From assembly GCF_026157065.1 (NCBI RefSeq), contig NZ_JANLGQ010000004.1:372001-436000 (forward strand): DNA of 64,000 nucleotides. Direction: 5' to 3'. The notes beneath the pieces were generated by a model that was not told the DNA's origin, searched no databases, and was given only the letters and a program-made list of their open reading frames with translations. This document shows positions 57,561 to 64,000 of this stretch, piece by piece. The DNA is from Enterococcus sp. HY326 (GTDB lineage: Bacteria; Bacillota; Bacilli; Lactobacillales; Enterococcaceae). Numbering within the stretch: position 1 is the first letter of the stretch; every line of letters begins with the position of its first letter. The position numbers and the translations under genes were made by a program.

Positions 57561-59078
57561 TTATGCTGAATACCGCCGGCTTTGATTGGTAGTATATTCA
57601 ATTAAAGATTTTTGAACATTCGCCTTGCGCTGCTTTTCTATTTCGATTCGCAATCCGGCAATATTCCTATATGTTGGAATATCTTCAATGATTACCAATT
57701 TTTCTGGAGGAACATTTGACATTTGATAATTAGCGGCATAAATATCAAAACTGGGAACATCGCAAGGTTTCGCTGCAAAATAGTCACTATTCATGACTTC
57801 CATGTTTGCCCGATTAATAAATAAGCGGCTTAAGTAATTGGCAATAGACTGCGCATGGACTTTTCCTAAGTCACTAAATACACCAATTCTAACTGTGTCC
57901 CGCTGTCCTTCAATTAAAATTGGTAAATTTTCCCATTCAATCATCAGCTTCGCCAAAATTTCATCATGATAATTTGAAATCCAGGTAATCCGATGACTTT
58001 TTTGTAGCTCCTGTAGACAATTTTTAAAGACAGAAGAGAAAAAAGGATAGGCAGTTTCAATGGAGAGCCTTGAAAAGTGTGAGCGATTATACAACATAAA
58101 TTTTGGACCTTGATAGATTTTGTGACTGAGATAGGCACTCAAAAAACTGTTCTTAACCCGGTGACGGCTAAAGTCATCGATAGGGATATCACTTTCGTAA
58201 GAGACTTGATCGATTAACTGGTTGGCGGCTCGGCGTATACGATTCGCCTCTTCTTGATTATCCCAAGCGAATTTCCACCACAGAATCGTTTGAATAAAGT
58301 CATCTCTACTACGGGAACCTTTGTTAAAAAGCTGACGATAGTCGCTAGGGAGCTGCTGAATATAATAATCAAACAACTCTTGGTACTCACTCAAGCCTAA
58401 TTGTTCTGGAGTATATTTGTGGGTGACAATGTGCCCCTGTTGGGTTCGGATTAGCATGACGGCTAAGCGGAAACTATAATCATAGACTTGGATTTCATTA
58501 ATTTCTAAAGAAAAATCGGCGGAGATTTGGCGAACTAAGGTCAATAATTGGCTTTGCATAAAATCAAACGGCCAGCGTTTAACACCATAAGCTTCCGAAA
58601 AATAAATTTTAAAAAAATTACGAAATTGTTTTTCATCAGTAGCAACAAGATTATAGGGATTTTTTTGCAACAAGATACCATGGTTTTTTAATACTTTTTC
58701 CATTCGCAAACTCATCCTATATAAACTCGACGTGCTGATAAAAAGCTGTTTCTCCCAATATCTACCACTTTGATTGGGATTGAAAAATATTCCCTCCAGT
58801 AGTTGAAACTCTAATGAATCCTGCAGAAAATCAGTATAAATAGATTGAATTGTTTGATTTTTGGCCTCTGTGAGACTAATGCCAGTGGTCGTATTGTAAT
58901 CAATTGAGACAATCTCGGGCCAATTTTCTTGGAAAAACTCAATGTCTGTCAACACTGTCTTTTTTGAGGTATGAAGCCGCTGGGCCAAACTCTCTAAATC
59001 AATTTTGTCTAACATAACAAATAGTAGATTTAATAATGTAATACGCCGTCTTGAAGTACTGCTTAACATTTCTTTCAT
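57561..59078 (-). CDS. Mga-like transcriptional regulator
   Basis: Protein of 505 aa. An N-terminal helix-turn-helix (SRRRITLLNLLFVMLDKIDLESLAQRLHTSKKTVLTDIEFFQE) is followed by a second HTH typical of Mga (QLFISTSSLYRMSLRMEKVLKNHGILLQKNPYNLVATDEKQFRNFF), a central PRD-like region and a C-terminal EIIB-like segment (VRIGVFSDLGKVHAQSIANYLSRLF). This layout matches virulence or sugar-responsive regulators of the Mga/AtxA type, which respond to phosphotransferase phosphorylation. AAGGAA on the minus strand precedes ATG 59078. No adjacent target gene is recognisable, so it is an orphan regulator. Confidence 0.8.
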   Translation of the reverse strand: MKEMLSSTSRRRITLLNLLFVMLDKIDLESLAQRLHTSKKTVLTDIEFFQENWPEIVSIDYNTTTGISLTEAKNQTIQSIYTDFLQDSLEFQLLEGIFFNPNQSGRYWEKQLFISTSSLYRMSLRMEKVLKNHGILLQKNPYNLVATDEKQFRNFFKIYFSEAYGVKRWPFDFMQSQLLTLVRQISADFSLEINEIQVYDYSFRLAVMLIRTQQGHIVTHKYTPEQLGLSEYQELFDYYIQQLPSDYRQLFNKGSRSRDDFIQTILWWKFAWDNQEEANRIRRAANQLIDQVSYESDIPIDDFSRHRVKNSFLSAYLSHKIYQGPKFMLYNRSHFSRLSIETAYPFFSSVFKNCLQELQKSHRITWISNYHDEILAKLMIEWENLPILIEGQRDTVRIGVFSDLGKVHAQSIANYLSRLFINRANMEVMNSDYFAAKPCDVPSFDIYAANYQMSNVPPEKLVIIEDIPTYRNIAGLRIEIEKQRKANVQKSLIEYTTNQSRRYSA

Positions 59079-59933
59079 AAAAATATTCCTTTCCCTAACC
59101 AAGGGGTGACGAACAGGGACCTGTTTAAAAGTTGAATAACTTTCAGCATTTTAAACGAACTAACAACAACTTTTTAAAATAACCAGTAGCTATAATACGA
59201 AGATAATATGTAATTTTTCTTAAGTAATAGCTTTTATAAAAACCAAATCTGCAAAATTTTTTTCTCAAATTTTGAGATTGGGAGTTTTAAAACTTTATTT
59301 ATTTTGGACCGACAAAAACACAATTGGATTTTGCTGCACTAGTAAGGGCTACATGTGTAGACTACTGGCAGACTCAACAAGATACTCTGATTTTTTTGGA
59401 AAAGTTTTTCAGTAGAACAGAAGTTTTTGTATATATAGAGCATTTTTTAACAGAAAGTCTCTGATTTTTTCCTACAAAGAGATGAAGTAAATGTAGAGTT
59501 GGAAATTATTTTTAAAAGCATAAAAAAATAACTTTTTTTTGGAGAATAAAGGAGTATTTGCTGTCCGTCAAATTATAAATTTATCGTAGGCGTATTTTTT
59601 GACATATTGGAAAAAGTTTATCTCATCCATAGGATTTTTGTGGAAATTTGTTAATGGGATGTATGAAAAGTGGATTTTTTTAAAACCTATAATCTCAAGG
59701 TATTTAGCTCTATTATAAGTTTGCTCAAGTAGAGAATATAAGCTAAGCATTACAATTCGTGTGAAAAATTATTAAAGCAGTCGTGGTTTTTTATGAAAAA
59801 ATTATAATTGTCAATTTTATTTTTTTCTGACTGGAAATTGACCTGCTAAGAGATGAATATTGCAGAAGGAAAATCGTACTTCATTTTTTGAAAATAAGCC
59901 GCAAGTAAAAAGATGGTAGTGACACGCCAGGAA
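59079..59933. other. AT-rich region without a secure gene
   Basis: About 850 bases before rapZ. Two weak open frames are present: 59306-59464 plus strand, 52 sense codons without ATG and with the helical-looking translation DTLIFLEKFFSRTEVFVYIEHFL; and 59568-59750 minus strand, 60 codons (MLSLYSLLEQTYNRAKYLEIIGF...) without a ribosome binding site. They may be remnants of lost genes. AAAGGAG at about 59549-59555 is not followed by a useful frame. The Mga-like gene must have its promoter here, but I could not define it. Confidence 0.35.
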
Positions 59934-59942
59934 TGATATAAT
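59934..59942 (+). promoter_or_regulatory. Extended -10 promoter of rapZ-yvcK-whiA
   Basis: TGA-TATAAT at 59934-59942, about 30 bases ahead of rapZ. The -35 at the expected distance is poor, which fits an extended -10 promoter. Confidence 0.7.
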
Positions 59943-59972
59943 AGAAAAGTTGAAGAGAAAGGAGTTTCGAGT

Positions 59973-60857
59973 ATGGCAGAGAATTTACAATTGGTAATTA
60001 TTACAGGAATGAGCGGTGCCGGTAAAACTGTGGCGATTCAAAGCTTTGAAGATATGGGTTATTTTTGTGTCGACAATATGCCGCCGAGTCTGATTCCAAA
60101 ATTTTGGGAACTCCTCAAAGAGAGCGGCAAGGTTCATAAAATTGCATTAGTTGTTGACTTGCGTTCCCGCAGTTTCTTTGATGAAATTCAAAGCATGCTG
60201 GTTGAAATAGAGAACACTGATTTTATTGAAACAAAAGTATTGTTTTTAGACGCTTCCGATGAGGAATTGGTTTCCCGCTATAAAGAAACACGTCGAGCTC
60301 ATCCGTTGGCAATGGATGGTTTAGTGACAGAAGGTATTCGCAAGGAGCGGGCCATTTTAGAGGATTTAAAACCTAAAGCGAATATTGTGATTGATACCAC
60401 CACATTAACGCCACGGCAGCTGCGGGAAAAAATTATTCAAGAATTTAAAACATCGGAAACAAGTGGCTTTCGAGTGGAAATGATTTCCTTTGGCTTTAAA
60501 TATGGATTGCCGATTGATGCAGATATTGTGATGGACGTGCGTTTTTTACCAAATCCCCACTATATTCCAGAATTGCGGCCCTTAACCGGCATGGACAAGC
60601 CGGTCTATGATTATGTCATGTCGTTTCCAGAAACAGAAACTTTTTATGAGAAGTTTTATGATTTGCTGGCGACCATTATGCCGGGATACATCAAAGAGGG
60701 CAAAAGCAGCTTAACAGTAGCCATCGGCTGTACTGGCGGACAGCATCGCTCCGTCGCGTTGACTGAACGGGTTGGACAAGCGTTGAAAGCCGATTATAAA
60801 GTTAATATCACTCACCGGGATAAAGACAAACGCAAAGAGACGGTGAATCGCTCATGA
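59973..60857 (+). CDS. rapZ: RNase adapter/nucleotide-binding protein RapZ (YvcJ)
   Basis: P-loop protein of 294 aa with Walker A GMSGAGKT near residue 10, [13 protein letters not shown] near 30 and the conserved C-terminal [28 protein letters not shown] and [14 protein letters not shown]. In E. coli RapZ guides RNase E to a small RNA; in Firmicutes the YvcJ role is less clear but linked to GTP hydrolysis and competence. AAAGGAG precedes ATG 59973. It overlaps yvcK by four bases (ATGA). Confidence 0.95.
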   Translation: MAENLQLVIITGMSGAGKTVAIQSFEDMGYFCVDNMPPSLIPKFWELLKESGKVHKIALVVDLRSRSFFDEIQSMLVEIENTDFIETKVLFLDASDEELVSRYKETRRAHPLAMDGLVTEGIRKERAILEDLKPKANIVIDTTTLTPRQLREKIIQEFKTSETSGFRVEMISFGFKYGLPIDADIVMDVRFLPNPHYIPELRPLTGMDKPVYDYVMSFPETETFYEKFYDLLATIMPGYIKEGKSSLTVAIGCTGGQHRSVALTERVGQALKADYKVNITHRDKDKRKETVNRS

Positions 60858-61864
60858 GTAATGACAATAACATGAAAACCTATCGCATCCGCAAACCCAA
60901 AATTGTGGTGATTGGTGGCGGTACTGGCCTACCGGTAATTCTAAAAAGTTTGCGGAATCAAGGAGCTGATATCACAGCGGTGGTGACTGTCGCTGACGAT
61001 GGTGGTTCTAGCGGTGAAATTCGCAATTCGGTGGCAATGGTGCCCCCGGGGGACATGCGCAATATTTTGGTCTCCTTATCAGATATGCCACAGCTGTATG
61101 AAGATATTTTTCAATATCGTTTTAAAAAAGATGATAAATTTTTGGCGAATCATTCAATTGGCAATTTAATTATTGCCGCCGTTTCAGAAATGCGGGGCAG
61201 CACCTATGAAGCCATTCAATTATTATCGAAAATGCTTCACGTTGACGGCCACATCTACCCTTCATCAGAGCAGCCGCTTGTCTTACATGCGGTTTATAAG
61301 GATGGCACATCACAGGCCGGGGAATCTAAAATTGCTTTAGACCGCAAGACAATCGATCACGTCTATGTCACCAATGTAGATAACGATGAGGTACCAAGAG
61401 CGGCCCGCAAAGTCGTCAATAGTATTTTAGCGGCTGACATGGTGGTCTTAGGCCCAGGTAGTTTGTTCACCAGTATTTTACCAAATCTGGTGATTCAAGA
61501 AATCGGTGATGCCCTTTTAAAAACCAAGGCAGAAACTGTCTATATTTGTAATATTATGACGCAAAAAGGCGAGACGGAACATTTCAGCGATGCTGATCAT
61601 ATCCGCGTGCTCCACAATCATTTGCAGCAAAAATTTGTCGACACTGTTTTAGTAAATGTTGAACCCGTACCAGAAGGATACATGGATTTTGAATTATACG
61701 ATGAGTATCTAGTTCAAGTGACCCATGATTTTAAAGGGCTGCGGGAAGAGGGCTGCCGAGTTATTTCAGCAGACTTTTTAAAATTGCGGAACGGCGGCGT
61801 TTTTCACGATGGCGATAAGGTCGTGGAGGAATTGATGCGCCTATTATATGGCGTAAAAATGTAA
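60854..61864 (+). CDS. yvcK: Gluconeogenesis factor YvcK
   Basis: Cytoplasmic protein of 336 aa of the CofD-like family, with [17 protein letters not shown] near residue 17, [15 protein letters not shown] near 45 and [16 protein letters not shown] near 195, which form the nucleotide-sugar binding site. YvcK binds UDP-GlcNAc and affects cell shape and growth on gluconeogenic carbon sources. It overlaps rapZ, and whiA follows after 13 bases; the trio is conserved in most Firmicutes. Confidence 0.95.
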   Translation: MSNDNNMKTYRIRKPKIVVIGGGTGLPVILKSLRNQGADITAVVTVADDGGSSGEIRNSVAMVPPGDMRNILVSLSDMPQLYEDIFQYRFKKDDKFLANHSIGNLIIAAVSEMRGSTYEAIQLLSKMLHVDGHIYPSSEQPLVLHAVYKDGTSQAGESKIALDRKTIDHVYVTNVDNDEVPRAARKVVNSILAADMVVLGPGSLFTSILPNLVIQEIGDALLKTKAETVYICNIMTQKGETEHFSDADHIRVLHNHLQQKFVDTVLVNVEPVPEGYMDFELYDEYLVQVTHDFKGLREEGCRVISADFLKLRNGGVFHDGDKVVEELMRLLYGVKM

Positions 61865-61877
61865 AGGAGGGAATTCA

Positions 61878-62810
61878 ATGTCCTTTGCAGCAGATGTAAA
61901 AAAAGAATTGACTGGCCTTGAGGTTCATCGGGAACATGCCAAAGCAGAATTGGCTGCCCTGATTCGCATGAACGGCTCTTTGAGTTTGACAAATCAGCAG
62001 TTTGTTTTAAATGTTCAAACCGAAAATGCCGCCATCGCTCGTCGGATTTTCAGCCTCTTAAAAGACCATTATCAAGTCAAAAGTGAGCTGTTAGTTCGTA
62101 AGAAAATGAAATTGAAAAAAAATAATGTCTATATCGTGCGCTTAAAGGAGCACACCAAAGCGATTTTAGTCGATTTAGATATTATGGATGGCATGATGTT
62201 TAACGGCCATGTCTCTAATGAAATTATGGGCAATTCCCAGAAGATGCGCTCTTATTTAAGAGGAGCTTTTCTGGCCTCTGGTTCTGTTAATAATCCGGAA
62301 ACCAGCCGCTATCACCTGGAAATTTCTTCGACCTATGAGGAACACAATGAAGATGTCTGCAAGATGATTAATTATTTTGATTTGAACGCCCGCACCTTGG
62401 AGCGAAAAAACAGCTATATCTGCTACTTAAAAGGGGCTGAGAAAATTGCTGATTTTTTGATTCTAATTGGGGCCACCAATTCAATGTTAAAATTTGAGGA
62501 TGTCCGCATCGTGCGGGATATGCGTAATTCAGTTAACCGGCTGGTCAATTGCGAAACGGCGAATATGAATAAAACGATTGACGCTGCCTCTAAACAAATC
62601 GAAAATATCCACTTTATTGAAAATACTGTGGGCCTGCAATCTTTACCAGAAAAGCTGCAGGAGATTGCTGAGCTGCGCTTAGAACACCCAGAAGTTAGCT
62701 TAAAGGAACTAGGCGAGATGATTCCCTCTGGAATTATTTCAAAATCCGGAATCAATCACCGCATCCGCAAAATTAATGAATTTGCGGACCATCTCCGTGA
62801 GAGCGGCTAG
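61878..62810 (+). CDS. whiA: DNA-binding protein WhiA
   Basis: Protein of 310 aa with an N-terminal LAGLIDADG-like domain, e.g. [26 protein letters not shown] near residue 115, and a C-terminal helix-turn-helix ([36 protein letters not shown]). In Bacillus WhiA binds the nucleoid and affects cell division. AAAGGAGGG precedes ATG 61878. Last gene of the rapZ operon. Confidence 0.95.
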   Translation: MSFAADVKKELTGLEVHREHAKAELAALIRMNGSLSLTNQQFVLNVQTENAAIARRIFSLLKDHYQVKSELLVRKKMKLKKNNVYIVRLKEHTKAILVDLDIMDGMMFNGHVSNEIMGNSQKMRSYLRGAFLASGSVNNPETSRYHLEISSTYEEHNEDVCKMINYFDLNARTLERKNSYICYLKGAEKIADFLILIGATNSMLKFEDVRIVRDMRNSVNRLVNCETANMNKTIDAASKQIENIHFIENTVGLQSLPEKLQEIAELRLEHPEVSLKELGEMIPSGIISKSGINHRIRKINEFADHLRESG

Positions 62811-62817
62811 TAAAAAT

Positions 62818-62893
62818 AAAAAATCCACAATCAATCTTGACCAGCTGCGGCAAAACTGCCAAGCTATTGTCAAAGATAAATTGTGGATTTTTT
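62818..62893. terminator. Nested-hairpin terminator between whiA and the DsbA-like gene
   Basis: AAAAAATCCACAA (62818-62830) and TTGTGGATTTTTT (62881-62893) are perfect inverse complements. Inside, TTGAC (62837-62841) pairs with GTCAA (62868-62872 region), and AGCT/GGCA pair with TGCC/AGCT. It has tails in both directions. Confidence 0.85.
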
Positions 62894-62895
62894 GT

Positions 62896-63417
62896 TTACA
62901 TCAAATCTAATATGTTTCTTAATTCTTCAGGCTGAATATTTTCATCAAAGATTGCCTTCTCCACGACACAGGTCGGAACAAATTTAATGTTGGCGCTATT
63001 GGCTTCAGCAATAATCTGGTCGACTAAAACTTGGTTTAATTGTTCCTTTAAGCCTAATTCTTCTTCAGCATATACCGCAACCTCGTCTAAAGATAACTGC
63101 CCCCAGTCTTCTTGGGTATCATAAATTTTTTGAATTTCTCCCAGCGCCTTTTCAGGTTCACTCCAGCTGACATAATGGTGCATCACATTGCCCCGTTGCA
63201 AACTCTCTTTTTCCTTATCAAATAGTTTTATAATTCGTTGAACCTTACCTTGGGCGACAGCTTCAACTAACAGCTCCTTTGATTCTTCAAACCATTGTTT
63301 AGAATACGGGCAACGCAGGTTCATAAATTCCACAATTTTTTTTGGTGCACTGTCTAAACCGATTTTAATCCCATTTTCAGTGGTCACTTTTTTTGCATCA
63401 ATAACTGAAATATCCAT
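62896..63417 (-). CDS. DsbA-like thioredoxin-fold protein with CxxS motif
   Basis: Protein of 173 aa, no signal peptide. KKIVEFMNLRCPYSKQWFEES near residue 25 is the active-site region of a DsbA-like thioredoxin fold (Thioredoxin_4 type), but the second cysteine is replaced by serine (CPYS), and the helical insertion is followed by NIKFVPTCVVE, the cis-proline region. Such monothiol proteins cannot form an internal disulfide and may act as isomerase-, glutathione-transferase- or adduct-type proteins. TGGAGG precedes ATG 63417 on the minus strand. Function unknown. Confidence 0.75.
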   Translation of the reverse strand: MDISVIDAKKVTTENGIKIGLDSAPKKIVEFMNLRCPYSKQWFEESKELLVEAVAQGKVQRIIKLFDKEKESLQRGNVMHHYVSWSEPEKALGEIQKIYDTQEDWGQLSLDEVAVYAEEELGLKEQLNQVLVDQIIAEANSANIKFVPTCVVEKAIFDENIQPEELRNILDLM

Positions 63418-63823
63418 AATAGCCTCCATTTTTTTGTCGCATTTAATTTACGACTGACTTTACTTGATTACCCTCATAATAGCGTATTTTGAAAAAATTT
63501 CACATTGATTTGTTTGAAACGCAAGCATGTTCAAAATTTGTGACATCAGGTAAACTAAATTGAACGATATGAATGGAAACATTATCAAGCGAGCAGTCAC
63601 TAACCCGTTTTTATTTTTAATTTGACGGATTGCAGCACGGTGACAAATACAATTTTGATTAAAATTCATCTGAGAAAAAGACTGATGTTAGTTTTCCTTA
63701 TTTTGTAGATATCTAGTAATTTGTCTTTAGAACTCGTTAAACTTCCCTAAGTTTTCCATGAAGCTTTAAAATTATGTTATAATCACAAAGAAATCTTAAA
63801 ATGAAATGGAGAAGAGGCGTGTA
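63418..63823. other. Divergent intergenic region, DsbA-like gene and cdaA
   Basis: About 400 bases. TGT-TATAAT at 63775-63783 is an extended -10 promoter for cdaA. An open frame of 69 codons on the minus strand (63460-63669) has no ribosome binding site and an unconvincing composition. TATTAT on the minus strand near 63477-63482 may be the -10 of the DsbA-like gene. Confidence 0.5.
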
Positions 63824-64000
63824 ATGTCATTTCAAATCAGTGACCTTCTCAGCTTAACTTATTGGCAGGATCTTTTTAGTGGCAATATTCTTACGTTAAG
63901 CTTTTGGATAAATATATTAGATATTTTAGTTGTCTGGTTTCTAGCTTACAAATTAATTGAGCTAGTACGAGGGACAAAAGCGGTACAGTTGATTCGGGGA
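63824..64000 (+). CDS. cdaA: Diadenylate cyclase CdaA, N-terminal part (partial)
   Basis: The first 59 codons of a membrane protein cut by the window edge: SFQISDLLSLTYWQDLF, then a helix FWINILDILVVWFLAYKLIELVRGTKAVQLIRG. This is the start of CdaA/YbbP, the main c-di-AMP synthase of Firmicutes, with N-terminal helices before a cytoplasmic DAC domain (not in the window). GGAG at about 63809 and AGAGGCG precede ATG 63824. The extended -10 promoter lies 40 bases upstream. Confidence 0.88.
   Translation, partial: MSFQISDLLSLTYWQDLFSGNILTLSFWINILDILVVWFLAYKLIELVRGTKAVQLIRG

Noticed and set aside
63460-63669. Minus-strand frame of 69 codons upstream of the DsbA-like gene
   Set aside because: No ribosome binding site, mixed Cys/His/Asn composition without a pattern, and it overlaps the promoter region of neighbouring genes.

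Overview
The window is a chromosomal segment of a low-G+C Gram-positive bacterium, most likely Enterococcaceae (Enterococcus or a close relative). The evidence is the Firmicutes-type replicative polymerase PolC, the rimP-nusA-rnpM-rplGA-infB-rbfA operon, the rapZ-yvcK-whiA cluster, CIRCE-controlled hrcA-grpE-dnaK, an IF-2 with a long Asn/Gln-rich N-terminus, and strong AGGAGG-type ribosome binding sites with frequent TTG starts. The genus call is inference from gene content and protein style. I saw no rRNA, tRNA, CRISPR array, phage or insertion sequence.

Layout. 1-4553: end of a likely proS, then polC. 4760-10565: promoter, a leader hairpin and the six-gene transcription/translation operon. 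10587-13670: a cation efflux gene, truB, ribF and a structured 3' element. 13671-14750: an AT-rich spacer with no gene I can recognise. 14752-20404: oligopeptide ABC transporter oppDFBCA. 20737-23354: acetyltransferase, S66 peptidase and a Mn-type CDF exporter. 23659-27491: a MacAB/YknXYZ-like efflux system whose adaptor carries an extra four-helix membrane domain. 28270-32426: MoxR-DUF58-transglutaminase. 32437-34674: LysR regulator with flavodoxin, cupin and CMD-family proteins. 34941-39480: a polytopic membrane protein, an autoregulated-looking MarR regulator and an ABC multidrug exporter. 39631-41690 (minus strand): aldo/keto reductase and hemW. 41796-46857: heat-shock genes with two CIRCE operators. 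47043-49943: a Ca/Mn-type P-type ATPase behind a probable yybP-ykoY manganese riboswitch. 50075-52258 (minus): polar amino-acid ABC transporter. 52403-57458: uvrB with a LexA box, then uvrA. 57561-59078 (minus): Mga-like regulator. 59973-62810: rapZ-yvcK-whiA. 62896-63417 (minus): DsbA-like protein with a CxxS motif. 63824-64000: start of cdaA, cut by the window edge.

How it fits together. Most of the window is core housekeeping: replication, translation, protein folding, excision repair and cell-envelope control. Accessory modules for peptide uptake, efflux, metal export and redox chemistry lie between these blocks. Manganese handling appears at least twice (CDF at 22482, riboswitch-controlled ATPase at 47265). 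The most unusual non-coding signal is a set of long, nested or branched inverted repeats with unrelated sequences but similar architecture at 3' ends, especially between convergent genes. I found no clearly new defence or mobile system. The best leads are the fused adaptor protein, the MarR double operator, the leader hairpins and the large branched terminators.
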